Assembly: GCA_036245525.1 (NCBI GenBank)
Contig: BTPG01000003.1
Span: 159,458,383 to 159,522,382, forward strand
DNA length: 64,000 bases
Reading direction: 5' to 3'
From: Semisulcospira habei
Taxonomy: Eukaryota; Mollusca; Gastropoda; Semisulcospiridae
Positions within the stretch are counted from its first letter, which is position 1. Each line of letters opens with the position of its first letter. This document shows positions 10,402 to 20,449 of the stretch, one piece after another. Position numbers and translations under genes: made by a program. The notes beneath the pieces were generated by a model, which searched no databases, was not told where the DNA came from, and saw nothing but the letters and a program-made list of their open reading frames with translations.

Positions 10402-10674
10402 GTGACCTAATCGTACGCGTAGGCATTTTTTCCAGGGGAATAGTTGAGTGTTAACTCGTTCACAGCACCCAACATCAATAGCTGCGGAAGTGTCGTGTAA
10501 CGTTGCCGTGTGACCTAACCGTACGCGTACAGGTATTTTGCCAGGGCAATAGTGTTAACTCATTCAAAGCGCCCTGCACCAATAGCTGCGAACGTGTCGC
10601 CGTATAGCGTTGCCGACGGCAACGCTATACGACACTTCCGCAGCTACTAATCCGAGTCGCCTTGAATGAGTTAA
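10402..10674. mobile_element. Family G hairpin with tandem-duplicated left half
   Basis: The complete hairpin runs 10555-10674: TTAACTCATTCAAAGCGCC to CTTGAATGAGTTAA, with stem TATAGCGTTGCC/GGCAACGCTATA. Upstream, 10402-10507 repeats the same flank and left arm (GTGACCTAATCGTACGCGTA ... TTAACTCGTTCACAGC ... AATAGCTGCGGAAGTGTCG). The final TTAA continues directly into a family F-like start at 10671. Confidence 0.7.
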
Positions 10675-10705
10675 CTCATTCGAGCCGGGTAGCCGCGTAT
10701 ATAGT
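10671..10705 (+). repeat. Partial family F left end
   Basis: TTAACTCATTCGAGCCGGGT then GCCGCGTATA; only the left portion is recognisable. Shares its TTAA with the family G hairpin. Confidence 0.4.
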
Positions 10706-10898
10706 GCGTGTGGGTATGTGTCTTATGTGTGTACCGTTGTTGTTGCTGGTGCTGCTGTTGCTGCTGAAGTTGTTACTGTTGTTGCTACAGCAGCATCTCT
10801 TTAGTTTCCTTTTCAGTGAGATGGATTAAATGTCTATGATGGCTAGAAGGCCCAAGACAGACTCGGAGAAAAAGGGTGGCCATACAGCGCCGGATAGC

Positions 10899-11013
10899 CT
10901 ACCCAATAAGCAAAGTTCCTTGGGCCCACGACGGTCGCAGTGGGCCCGCGCACGGCTGTGCGCGTGCCCACTGCGGCCGTAGCCGGCGGGCCGAAGACGT
11001 TTTGCTAGTGGTC
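10899..11013. repeat. Family H GC-rich palindrome
   Basis: CCCAATAAGCAAAG at the left, CGTTTTGCTAGTGG at the right, with stem CGCAGTGGGCCCGCGCACGG / GCGTGCCCACTGCGG. Confidence 0.7.
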
Positions 11014-11167
11014 TAGCTCATTGTACTGGTTTCTCAGCCATCACTCTGTGGCCAATATATTTTCAAGGAAACAACCTAACAAAAACAACAACATAAAGAA
11101 AGACAGCTTCGGAAGAAACGAGAACAAATACAAAACATTTCAGAAATCCTTTTTAACCAACAACCTT

Positions 11168-11416
11168 TCAACCCATTTCCTGCCACTGTTCGTACGCTGT
11201 GCGTACATTTTTGTTTCTGAAATCTTACATGGTTCATTCAACAACCAAAATCAAACAACGTCAAAAAAAAACCAAAAAAAAAACCAAACATGGATACAAA
11301 TTGGTCTCAGCACAAGGCATAGATCCTCATGAGCCCCCGCAGTCGCGGGGGCTCATGAGGCTCTATGTCTCTTGCAGTTGGTTCGAGTTCATTTTTTTCT
11401 CGGCAGTGAAGGGTTA
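11168..11416. mobile_element. Family C element with long flanks
   Basis: TCAACCCATTTCCTGCCACTG at the left and CTCGGCAGTGAAGGGTTAA at the right. The left part includes the small palindrome CGTACGCTGTGCGTAC. The hairpin core ATAGATCCTCATGAGCCCCC and its partner (11318-11368) are near perfect around GCAGTCGC. Confidence 0.75.
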
Positions 11417-11425
11417 AAACTTGTT

Positions 11426-11499
11426 TCCCAGTAAGCAAAAAGCCCTAAGGGCTACAGCGGCCGACGTCGGTCCAAGGACTCTTTGCATTGCTTACTGTT

Positions 11500-11530
<31 letters not shown>

Positions 11531-11533
11531 TCG
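11426..11533. repeat. Family H remnant followed by (TTTA)n
   Basis: CCCAGTAAGCAAAAAGCCC ... GGCCGACGTCGGTCC ... GCATTGCTTACTG is a shortened H palindrome (to 11498), followed by about eight TTTA units (11500-11533). Confidence 0.65.
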
Positions 11534-11534
11534 A

Positions 11535-12310
11535 AGCGGGTTCTTTATGTTTTGGTTATTGCGTTTCGTTTTACGCTCTTGTCAAGAGTGGCCGGAGTTT
11601 GGCCATATTTTTACTAGTCACAGTAGGACTGAGCAAACATTGCCTAGCTAGGGGGTTGACCCGCGGTACACACGCTTCGATCGAACAATCCCACTCTTTC
11701 TCTCTTATCGATTTTTGCTAAATTTATCTCCGTACCCTCCCCGCCTGCCATCTGGTGCCGTTGCAGGTGAACCTAAAATATAAAATTAAGTAAAAAGAAG
11801 GAGGGAGTGATGGGGGGAGGGGAGAGAGGTGGCAGAGTCTGGCGGTGTAGGAAAGATGTCTGGATAAGATATTTGTTTACTATGTGTGCTGGTCTCAGCG
11901 CTTCCCCCCCTCCCCCCCCCCCCCCCGCCCCATCCGCCAGCCAGTTTAAAAAGTAGGGGAGATGGACAGAGTATCCCCCCCACTCCCCCAGGTTTTTCGA
12001 GAAAAAAATTGTTGCAGAATTTTTTAAAGATTGGTAAATGTATATACATGTATTTATAATTACTACTTGGAGATCATTTTTTTTAATTTAAATTTTTCAT
12101 TTTTATGTTTGATTTACACCAGGTTCGACTCTCACTTACTTTTCTGTCCATCCTTTACCCTCCACCCATTCACCCCTCCCATGTTCTTTTTTTTTTTTTT
12201 TTTTTTTTAGTTGTAAAGTATCATGTCAGGAACCCTGGGCTGCTGCCCCAAAATTTAAAAAAAAATCTTGCTACGCCACACGGTCTGCGAGTTTGAACCG
12301 CTTTTCACAA
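11535..12310. other. Non-coding stretch
   Basis: Contains a C-rich run near 11905-11926, a T run at 12187-12209 and AT-rich DNA. No domain-bearing open frame was recognised. Confidence 0.5.
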
Positions 12311-12311
12311 C

Positions 12312-12385
12312 GCTTTCGAGACGTGCCGCCTGCGGATACTCGGCTTCAAGCCGCGTATCCGGAGGTGGCACGTCTCAAATGAGTT
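12312..12385. mobile_element. Family F palindromic element, diverged ends
   Basis: CTTTCGAGACGTGCCGCCTG pairs with CGGAGGTGGCACGTCTCAAA around CGGCTTCAAGCCG. The TTAA ends are lost (GAGTTCG at the right). Confidence 0.65.
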
Positions 12386-12752
12386 CGTTAGTGTTTGAAG
12401 CACAGCTGTTACCACTATCAAAGGCTGTCTACTACCAGTGACCGCAGATCGTGCTTGTTGAAATCATTGTAAAGTCAGCTCAGCTTCATTGATCCCCGGT
12501 CGTCATGTACTGAGAAATCAATTGTTGAGAGTCGTAACAGCAACACGACCCCCACAACCACCCCCACAACCAGCCCCACCCCCTCCACTCTTAACTTTAT
12601 TTTGCCGTAAAATGGCGTCAATGGTTGGACGCTGAATGAAAAACAAAAACGACAACAGTAGAGCTACTTGTTTATAAATTGTAAATCAAACGGTAAAATT
12701 AAAATTGTAATGTTTACGGATTTAGCCATTTTAGACCATCACTGCCGGTGGA

Positions 12753-12754
<2 letters not shown>

Positions 12755-12806
<52 letters not shown>

Positions 12807-12915
12807 TACAGTATTTATAATGCGCTTACCTTATAATAATTATAACTCTAAGCGCGCACTCACAACTCGCGCACACATGCGCACGCTTTTGACAATGACT
12901 CACGTACCACAAATA
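12755..12915 (-). mobile_element. SINE 3' end with (TAA)n tail
   Basis: About 50 bases of TAA repeats, then TTACAGTATTTATAATGCGC and AAGCGCGCACTCACAACTCG. This resembles the inverted 3' tail of the SINE at 19143-19573. The tRNA head is absent. Confidence 0.55.
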
Positions 12916-12979
12916 CATTACGACAGTCAGCTTGAGGTGGGGAGTGTGGTGATGTTATAGTGCTAGAACAGGTACATAT

Positions 12980-13160
12980 TATTTCTGAAAGCCTTTTTAA
13001 TTCAACGACAAAAAGCCACGACCATCCAAGGAACGCGGATATAAACCGGTCAGCGAGAGACATAGGTCCTCATGAGCCCCCGCGACTGCGGGGGCTCATG
13101 AGGATCTATGTCTCTTGCAGCTGGATGGTGTTTAGATTGTCTCAGCAGTGCCGGGGTTAA
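12980..13160. mobile_element. Family C element
   Basis: Hairpin AGAGACATAGGTCCTCATGA ... TCATGAGGATCTATGTCTCT around GCGACTGC. Right end CTCAGCAGTGCCGGGGTTAA; left boundary not clear. Confidence 0.7.
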
Positions 13161-13186
13161 AATGTTTCTTAACTTCTCAGCTTGTG

Positions 13187-13400
13187 TTAACTCATTCTAC
13201 CCGCGTCACACCACAGCAGGATATGGCTTGACCATGATAGTTCCAGGGTGGTGGCAGAATAGCTTGGCGCCTATTGGCGCCAAGCTATTCTGCCACCACC
13301 CTTGAACTATCATGATCGACCTGTCTCCTGAATTGCATTGCAGTCCTCAGAGGATAACTAAAAAATGCGGGTATTTCGTACCTCGGGTACAATGAGTTAT
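13187..13400 (+). mobile_element. Family A foldback element, A2 subtype
   Basis: TTAACTCATTCTACCC to GGGTACAATGAGTTA. Core arms carry GGTGGTGGCAGAATAGC / GCTATTCTGCCACCACC instead of GGTGATGCCAG, with the change present in both arms. Flank reads CTGTCTCCTGAATTGCATTG. Confidence 0.8.
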
Positions 13401-13549
13401 TGCGTATCTAAAAGCCGAAAAGAAGTTGGTGGGGGTGAGGGGGGCGGGTGAGGGAGAAGCAGTATGTGAAAATGCCAGATCTATTTGCGTGTGTACACAG
13501 AGTGATTAGATGATCAGACGGATGTGTTTGCTGTCTACTATGTTTTATT

Positions 13550-13620
13550 GTGTGCTGGATCTGTGACTTTGGACTTATTGCTCTGGAGCCGTAAGGTTCA
13601 AAATCACAGACCAAGCACAC
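13550..13620. repeat. Family J hairpin
   Basis: GTGTGCTGGATCTGTGACTTTGG pairs with the downstream complement ending ACAGACCAAGCACAC. Similar 50-70 base hairpins lie at 19.1, 22.95 and 23.9 kb. Confidence 0.65.
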
Positions 13621-13650
13621 TTGTCAAGATTGGCGGTGCCAGATTCTGTG

Positions 13651-13700
13651 CTGAGTGCCGCGAGTCGGACAGCAGGACACTTTCCATTCTTTTCTGTCAC
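13651..13700 (-). repeat. Segment repeated inverted at about 15.27 kb
   Basis: GCCGCGAGTCGGACAGCAGG and ACACTTTCCATTC are the reverse complement of 15268-15300 inside the complex repeat cluster. Confidence 0.6.
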
Positions 13701-13899
13701 ATCTAGTCGCCGGCACCTGTGCGATGGCAGTCGATCTTGTTAGCACAAAGGGGGTGCCTGATTAGCTCAGCTATGAAAGTTTGTGTAAATCATGCTCATG
13801 GTAAACGTTCCGCGCAGGTGTGTGTGTGGGAGGTGGGGGGGGGGGGAGGGGGTTGTTTGCCCAGGGGAGACACTTATTAGCGAGAGAACTGCGCATACA

Positions 13900-14004
13900 T
13901 TAACTCATTCGAGACTGACATGCTGCCCGAGCCTCTCGCTACGAACGGACCTGTGCACAATGTTCATTATCGTATCCGGAGGCGGAACGTCTCGAATGCG
14001 TTAA
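13900..14004. mobile_element. Family F element, partly decayed
   Basis: TTAACTCATTCGAGAC to CGTCTCGAATGCGTTAA. GTATCCGGAGGCGGAACG is kept in the right arm; the left arm is scrambled, so the stem is incomplete. Confidence 0.65.
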
Positions 14005-14515
14005 TGACCAATTCAAGTTCATGGTATTTTTCTGTGCGAAATCTTTGGAGTTTAGTTTTGTTCCTTTGCTGTTGGTGTTGTTTTTTAAATATCATCAGTT
14101 TAAAAAAAATTAAACGGGCAATTTATCATAGAAGTTAAGGCACGAATTACTCCTTGGACAGTTACACACAAGCACAGGAACAAGAAATTCTGGAACAAAA
14201 AAAGGTGACTGTCAAGCGTGAAAAACGCAAGGAAGTCACGCAAAAAGTTAAACGCGATTAACCCCTTATCTGCTTTTGGAGGTATACAGGCATATATAAT
14301 ATATATATATAATTTTTATTATAATTTTTCATTAAATTCTGAGAATGCTCTTGCTGTGCTAATGCCATGGAATTCCAGGCTGGTAAGCTTGCATTGTGTC
14401 ATCAGGACATCAGCTGCTCTTTTCGTGACTGCATCGCTTACGAGATCTAGAAAGAAAGGGTAGTGGGAGAGAGAAGGAACGACAGACCTATCTTTTTGAG
14501 CCTTCCACTGAACAC
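14005..14515. other. Unassigned stretch
   Basis: AT-rich, with a short TATATA run near 14299-14311. No gene or known repeat recognised. Confidence 0.4.
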
Positions 14516-14701
14516 CTAATAGCAATAGGGACTACCCCCAGGCGCCCCGCAATCCGCTGGAGAATATCCAGTCCTCCCCCCGAGAGGGGAGGCTAGTGCA
14601 TGAATATTCCCAAACAGATCTTGGACTTGCAGGATAGATTTAAGTTTTTGCCACCTACAACCGGTTTCGCACCAAGGAGGGGCTCTTCTTGTATATATAT
14701 A

Positions 14702-16208
14702 AGTAAAGTAGGTTATAGCACTGTCAGGGGAGAGACTCTGTGCATGATCGACCAGTGATCGTAGATCTACTGTGGCCAAAGCACAAAAAAAAAAAGAGAT
14801 AGGAAAGAGAGGGGGCGCTAAGAAAGTGACTGAAAGCAATGCATATGGAAGCCCCCCCCCCCCAAAGGGGGGCGTATCACATATCCACTGTTCCAGCCAC
14901 TCAGTGCATGGAAATTTAAATCTAGGTCCCCCCAAAGGGGGTGGGGGGGTGGGGGTCCAGATATTAAGCCGGTGTGGACAGCTGTTTCGGTCTTGGCGAC
15001 CTCTTCAGCACACCATCGGCAACACTGGAGGAGGCAGGAAATTCTGCCTACCTGCAATGACAACCACACTTTACTGTGGTGTCTGCAGGGGCGTACATTC
15101 CATGCCACCACCTAGAGTCAAATTTCCATGCACCCTAAAAGAGAACCTACCAAAAGGAGGGAAGGGGTTGCAGTCGATATTGTAGTAATAAATGAAAAGA
15201 AAAGGGGAGACTGCCAGTGCTAATATTCTAGGAAGGTTACAAAGTAAAGTAGGTTATAGCACTGTTAGAATGGAAAGTGTCCTGCTGTCCGACTCGCGGC
15301 AATGCATATGGAAGCCCCCCCCGAAGGGGGGCATATCACATATCCACTGTTCCAGCCACTCAGTGCATGGAAATTTAAATCTAGCCCCCCCCCCCCCCCC
15401 CGCCTCACGGGGGGTCCAGATATTAAGCCGGTGTGGAACAGTGGATATGTGATACGCCCCCCTTCGGGGGGGGGGGGGGCTTCCATATGCATTGCTTTCA
15501 GTCACTTTCTTAGCGCCCCCTCTCTTTCCTATCTCTTTTTTTTTGTGCTTTGGCCACAGTAGATCTACGATCACTGGTCGATCATGCACATTTCTCTCCC
15601 CTGACAGTGCTATAACCTACTTTACTTTGTAACCTTCCTAAAATATTAGCACTGGCAGTCTCCCCTTTTCTTTCATTTATTACTACAATATCGACTGCAA
15701 CCCCTTCCCCCCATTTGGTAGGTTCTCTTTTAGGGTGCATGGAAATTTGACTCTAGGTGGTGGCATGGAATGTATGCCCCTGCAGACACCACAGTAAAAT
15801 GTGGTTGTCATTGCAAGTAGGCAGAATTTCCTGCCTCTTCCAGTGTTGCCGATGGTGTGATGAAAAGGTCGCCAAGACCGAAACAGCTGACCACACCGGC
15901 TTAATATCTGGACCCCCCTTGGGGGGACCTAGATTTAAATTTCCATGCACTGAGTGGCTGGAACAGTGGATATGTGATACGCCCCCCTTCGGGGGGGGGG
16001 GGGGGGGCTTCCATGTGCATTGCTTTCGGTCACTTTCTTAGCGCCCCCTCTCTTTCCTATCTTTTTTTTTGTGTGCTTTGGCCACAGTAGATCTACGATC
16101 ACTGGTCGATCATGCACATTTCTCTCCCCTGACAGTGCTATAACCTACTTTACTTTGTAACCTTCCTAAAATATTAGCACTGGCAGTCTCCCCTTTTCTT
16201 TTCATTTA
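14702..16208. repeat. Head-to-head cluster of units of about 540 bases
   Basis: The left arm 14702-15252 holds two modules. Y runs from GATCGACCAGTGATCG to ATATTAAGCCGGTGTGG; Z runs from CTGTTTCGGTCTTGGCGACC to CTAATATTCTAGGAAGGTTAC. A partial Y (about 15300-15437) follows. The order then reverses: Y (15438-15615), Z (15625-15887), Y (15888-16155) and partial Z (16156-16208), all inverted. Modules are separated by GTAAAGTAGGTTATAGCACTG. Each Y contains C or G runs flanked by GCATATGGAAG. Open frames over it are shadows of the repeat. Confidence 0.8.
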
Positions 16209-16245
16209 TGTCGTCTTTGGTTGAATTAAAAAAACAACTCAGAAA

Positions 16246-16277
16246 CAGCTAGTACTCATGCGTATGAGTACTAGCTG
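16246..16277. repeat. Perfect 14-base-arm palindrome
   Basis: CAGCTAGTACTCAT, a GCGT loop, then ATGAGTACTAGCTG. Could be a hairpin-forming site or a transposon remnant. Confidence 0.7.
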
Positions 16278-16335
16278 GTACTGAGATGGGTGCAAGGGGA
16301 ATTACTGGACAACAGGGTTGGGTCTCCTGCCCCTA

Positions 16336-16470
16336 CCCCCCCCCCCCCCCCCCCCCCCGTCCTATCAGGCACCCAATCGCCAGCCCACAGACAAATGCAT
16401 AGACAAAGGACGACACGGTCATATACCTTTCGAAAATAGCCTCACCTATTTGGTTTGTGAGCGGGCCTTT
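16336..16470 (+). repeat. Poly(C) and family K repeat
   Basis: 23 C (16336-16358), then CCTATCAGGCACCCAATCGC and a right part with GCCTCACCTATTTGGTTTGTG. Same order as at 1142-1305, including a C-rich tract before CCTATCAGG. Confidence 0.6.
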
Positions 16471-16508
16471 CCGAAACAGATTCGGTGTCTTGGCAGTGAA
16501 GGTGTTCT

Positions 16509-16555
16509 CCCTTTGCGTGCCGGTAGCAAACTGCTACCGACATGCAAAGGGTTAA
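16509..16555. mobile_element. Family E palindrome, minimal form
   Basis: CCCTTTGCGTGCCGGTAGC / GCTACCGACATGCAAAGGG, ending GTTAA. The whole apex is missing, leaving a 47-base hairpin. Confidence 0.65.
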
Positions 16556-17100
16556 GCTTGTTTCTTGGTTATTTCCGAAGACACGAAGAAATTACTGGTT
16601 AGGACCATATATCTTATTAGCAACCTTGGCTGTGACCAAACCAATATTCGGGTCACTGGAGCACTTTTTACATTTCTGCTGAACACGCAGTTTCCAAGAC
16701 AACACGTCTAGCCGCCTAATTAGCTGTATCACCTCAAGCACCAGCTGAACAGACCGGACGACCGTGATAGCTCCTTAGTATTAGTAGCAACTGCATAGTT
16801 TGCCGCTTGAAGAGGTTGCAGATTAAACAGACTTTAAATTCCTTGGTCACTTGCTTCTTTCGAAATGCGTGACTCGGAATAGCGTTCAGAAAATGTTTGG
16901 AAAACGTGAGATTTTGGGGGTTCAGAAAATTGAAAGGGGTAGTGACACGTTACTGGTATTTTCCACAAGGAAAACAAAATTAGCAGTAAAAATCGGCAGT
17001 TAAATTACCCAGCCTGCCAAAGCGTAAACAAAGAATAATTTTCCATGCATAACACACACACGCCTACAAAAATCGTTTTTCCCTGTGCTTATTCAGCCGA
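16556..17100. other. Unassigned stretch
   Basis: No gene, tRNA or known repeat recognised. Confidence 0.4.
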
Positions 17101-17108
17101 TTCAGACA

Positions 17109-17173
17109 GCAGGAGACATTGATTCTCACGAGCCCCTGCAGTTGCAGGGGCTCATGAAAATATATGCTTCTTG
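17109..17173. mobile_element. Family C hairpin core, diverged
   Basis: AGGAGACATTGATTCTCACG ... CATGAAAATATATGCTTCTTG around CCTGCAGTTGCAGG. A GGGTTAA follows at about 17220. Confidence 0.6.
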
Positions 17174-17602
17174 TTAAGCAAAATCTGCTCCAGTTGTTCC
17201 TAAAACTGAGTGTGTTTCCCGGGTTAATCGTACAGTTATTCCTTCGCTCGTGGTTCCCTATCGCCGAGACCGTCTGCAGTGCAAATGCCAAACGACGAAA
17301 ACGATTGAAAGCTGCTCTCTGATTGGCGTACCAAGGGGGGAAAATGCTTTTTAGACCATTTGAGGCTACTGAACTGCTGTTTGATTGGCGGAGCGTAGGT
17401 GGGATAAATACTTTCGAACAATCTTCCTAATTTTGTACGTTTTCTTCTGGAGTTTTGAACCACCATTTAATCCATAATTTGCATACAATCACGAATCGGT
17501 TTGGAGTTCTTCGATTTCTTCCACAGCTATGCACTCGGTTCCATTTTAGGATCTCTAGCTAGCAACAAATCGTGAGAGGTGGATCAATCATTTCGACTCA
17601 AC

Positions 17603-17735
17603 TGAAGGGCAGTGCCTGATTAGCTTGGCGCCTCTCAATTGCGTGTGTACGTGTATCTACTGTAAAGCTCAAGGGGAGTGCTAGATTAGTTTGGCGCCTT
17701 GAAAGGCGCTAAGCTAATCTGGCACTCTCCTTGAG
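17603..17735. repeat. Family B-like single arm plus hairpin
   Basis: A lone arm (GGGCAGTGCCTGATTAGCTT, 17610-17633) lies upstream of a full hairpin at 17668-17735 (CTCAAGGGGAGTGCTAG / CTGGCACTCTCCTTGAG around CCTTGAAAGG). The outer flanks differ from standard family B. Confidence 0.6.
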
Positions 17736-17907
17736 ACACATTCGATACATTTACACATTCTGTTCTATTTTGGGCTGGAAAAGAAAGAATTAAAGTGACC
17801 TCATCCAGGGCGGGAATTGATTGTTAACATTCTAACTAAAACGGGTTCTCAATGTTGTCTTGCCTCAGCTAGACTTTTCTACCTTTGTTCCATAACCCAT
17901 GTGTGCA

Positions 17908-18143
17908 GGCACACGGAACAAGTTTTCTACTGCTCCTGATGCGAATCAGGGAGAACTCTCCTACCCGTTACAATGGAGAAGACGTGCAGAAAAGTCTTTC
18001 ATTTTACTACATTCAAACTTCATATTATTATAAACGGGCACACGGAATAGAGGTTATCTACTTCTCCTGATGCGAATCAGGTGGAACTCTCTTACCTCCA
18101 GTCTTTCGTGTTAGTACATTCAGACTTCATATTATGATAAACA
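17908..18143 (+). repeat. Tandem duplication preceding a family A element
   Basis: GGCACACGGAA ... CTCCTGATGCGAATCAGG ... GAACTCTC ... CTTTC ... TACATTC ... ACTTCATATTAT occurs twice (about 17908-18034 and 18037-18143). The same wording, shortened, precedes the family A copy at 2500. Confidence 0.7.
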
Positions 18144-18144
18144 G

Positions 18145-18404
18145 TTAACTCATTCTACCCCATCACCGAAATCCCCAAATGTTGCCGTTGTCCTCTGAAG
18201 ACTGCATTGCAGTGCAGGACACAGATCGACCATGATAGTTCAAGAGTGATGCCAGAATAGCTTGGCGCCTATGGGCGCCAAGCTATTCTGGCATCACCCT
18301 TGAACTATCATGGTCTATGGGCGCCAAGCTATTCTGGCATCACCCTTGAACTATCATGGTCGATCCTTATCTTGCTGTGGTGTGTCTGGGGTAGAATGAG
18401 TTAA
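18145..18404 (-). mobile_element. Family A element with three hairpin arms
   Basis: Standard ends (TTAACTCATTCTACCCC to GGGGTAGAATGAGTTAA). After arm 1 (18228-18269) and arm 2 (18274-18315), a second loop TATG and a third arm (18320-18361) identical to arm 2 follow. Length is 260 bases instead of about 214. Confidence 0.85.
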
Positions 18405-18411
18405 CGGTATT

Positions 18412-18433
18412 CTTTTTTTTTTTTTTTTTTTTT
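18412..18433 (+). repeat. Poly(T) tract
   Basis: A run of about 22 T just after the family A element. Confidence 0.85.
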
Positions 18434-18666
18434 GCAGCAAATTGTAAGTCCTTTAACAAAGGATTACTGCGAACAATCAATCTTTCATTCGCCTGAAATA
18501 GGTCGCTTTCAGATTGCCGTTTTACATGCCGACCAGTTTCCGAACTTGCTGTTGCTAGCCGCCGCTATGCGCGCTGAATTAGTACGATAATCACACCTAA
18601 TGAGGGAAACAAACAAGCACGTAGAAAAAGTGTCAACTTTCCGCCCAAGGCCGTCACGTTATGCAC

Positions 18667-18830
18667 TTAACCCCTTCACTGCCAAGTAAACCAGTACAGA
18701 ACCCAACTGCAAGAGACATAGATCTTCATCAGCCCCCCAGTTGCCGGGGCTTATGAGGATCTATGTCTCTTGCTGAGTCCAATTTGAATCCATGTTCTTT
18801 GGACGGTTGTGCTCATTGGCGTTGAATTAA
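18667..18830. mobile_element. Family C element, complete
   Basis: TTAACCCCTTCACTGCCAAG to GCGTTGAATTAA; hairpin AAGAGACATAGATCTTCATC / TGAGGATCTATGTCTCTTGC around GTTGCCGG. Bounded by TTAA at both ends. Confidence 0.8.
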
Positions 18831-19093
18831 CAAAGATGTCAGAAATACAATCTGTGTCCACTGGCAGTTGAAAATTCTGGTTCGCGGTTTTGGACCGCCT
18901 CTACAATTAAGTACCCATGGTGCCAATTAGCAATATCACTCAGTGTTTGTGGGAACCTGGCCAAAATATAAAACCTACAACTTAAAGAACGCATAATCCT
19001 CAGTCATTACTGAAAAATGTTTTTAAGAATGCTAGCTACCTGTCTCGTCAAGCCATTGTCAAACGTTGTGTCATGTACCTCAAATTAGTTTTT

Positions 19094-19144
19094 GCGTGCT
19101 TGTCTGTGATTTCGGACGTTCCACAGTCACAGACAAGTGCGCAC
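19094..19144. repeat. Family J hairpin, short
   Basis: GCGTGCTTGTCTGTGA and TCACAGACAAGTGCGCAC form a stem around TTTCGGACGTTCCACAG. Confidence 0.65.
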
Positions 19145-19573
19145 ATAATAATAATAATAATAATAATACCTAGTATTTATATGGCGCATTTCTCATATTT
19201 ATAATATAACTTAATGCGCAGGACAGACATAGCCGCGAACTTAACCCTGCAAGCACGCTCATGTGATTCACGCGCATTCTCTCACACACTGTACATAAAC
19301 ACAGAACATTCACGTGGTGCTAAGGGCAAGTTCAAGCGAGCTACTGAAATTTATAGAAATTTTGTAATCGTTTTTTTATATTTTTGAAATTTGATTAAGT
19401 GGACTGAAATTAATACCAAATTCGTGGGGGAGGAAAGAGCCGGAGTACCCGGTCCGCCCGAATTTATGGTGACACTTACTAGAGGAGAAAAGTCCGACCG
19501 GCCGGAACCGGGTATCGAACCTCGCACCTCTTGCATTGGGTGGCAGGCGCTTTTACCGCTGCGCCACGGACCG
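19143..19573 (-). mobile_element. tRNA-derived SINE, minus strand, full length
   Basis: Reverse complement of the SINE at 1981: the tRNA head lies at the high-coordinate end (GGTATCGAACCTCGCACC, CGCTGCGCCACGGACC), then the body. It ends with GTATTTATATGGCGCATTTC and (AAT)n at the low-coordinate end. About 430 bases, close to full length. Confidence 0.85.
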
Positions 19574-19814
19574 AAAATGCCAACATAATACTGATAATAG
19601 ACATAATGTGCGTAATGTATAGATACAATAACATGGAAAATGCCAACATAATGACTGCTGACAGTTTCCATGGCTGAAACATTCCAAATTTGTTCTGGTC
19701 ACTGTAACACTAGACCTTGCCTTGCTTTTACACAGATTAGAAGAAATCAAGAATCAACCCAGAATCAAGAAAACTTTATTGTCTGTTTGAAACGAATAAA
19801 ACAGAAAAGCGTAT

Positions 19815-20026
19815 TTAACTCATTCTACCCCAGACACACCACAGCAAGATAAGGATCGACCGTGATAGTTCAAGGGTGATGCCGGAAAAGCTTGGCGCCT
19901 ATGGGCGCCAAGCTATTCTGGCATCACCCTTGAAACTATCATGGTCGATCTGTGTCCTGCACTGCAAAGTTGTCTTCAGAGGACAACGGCAAAATTTGAG
20001 GATTTCGGTGTTGGGGTAGAAGTTAA
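19815..20026 (+). mobile_element. Family A foldback element
   Basis: TTAACTCATTCTACCCC to TTGGGGTAGAAGTTAA. Arms near perfect, with private changes (GCCGGAAAAGC in the left arm only; an extra A in the right arm). Confidence 0.85.
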
Positions 20027-20048
20027 GTTCCATGCGCTCTGTGGTCTC

Positions 20049-20152
20049 TTAACCCTTTGGGTGTCGGTAGCGGCGGTTTTAGTGGCGATGATTCCGGCAG
20101 GAATTATCGCGACAAAAATCGAAACCGAAAGCCAAAGTGCAAATTGGGTTAA
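20049..20152. mobile_element. Family E palindromic element, diverged
   Basis: TTAACCCTTTGGGTGTCGG to GCAAATTGGGTTAA, with GGCGATGATTCCGGCAGGAA at the apex. The right arm has several unpaired changes. Confidence 0.7.
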
Positions 20153-20222
20153 AAAAAAGAAGCAAAAGTATCCCTTCCATTTGTCTTATGATAAGAGGAC
20201 TATTGGCCTACCATCTGGTGGC

Positions 20223-20398
20223 TTAAACTCATTCTACCCCAGACACACCTCAGCAAGATAAGGATCGACCATGATAGTTCATGGGTGATGCCAGAATAGC
20301 TTGGCGCCTATGGTCGATCTGTGTCCTGCCCTGCCATGCAGTCTTCATAGGACAACGGCAAAATTTAAGGATTTCGGTGTTGGGGTAGAATGAGTTAA
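20223..20398 (+). mobile_element. Family A element lacking its right hairpin arm
   Basis: Both TTAA ends and flanks are present, but after GCTTGGCGCCTATGG the sequence jumps to TCGATCTGTGTCCTG, so the entire second arm is missing. Length is 176 bases. Confidence 0.85.
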
Positions 20399-20449
20399 TC
20401 AGATTCCTGGGCTTCCATTTGTGTATGAATCTATAGACCGAAACATATG

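Noticed and set aside
14516..15589. Proline-rich open frames of 85-140 codons
   Set aside because: They fall in the inverted repeat cluster and poly(C)/poly(G) runs and appear on both strands because of the duplication.
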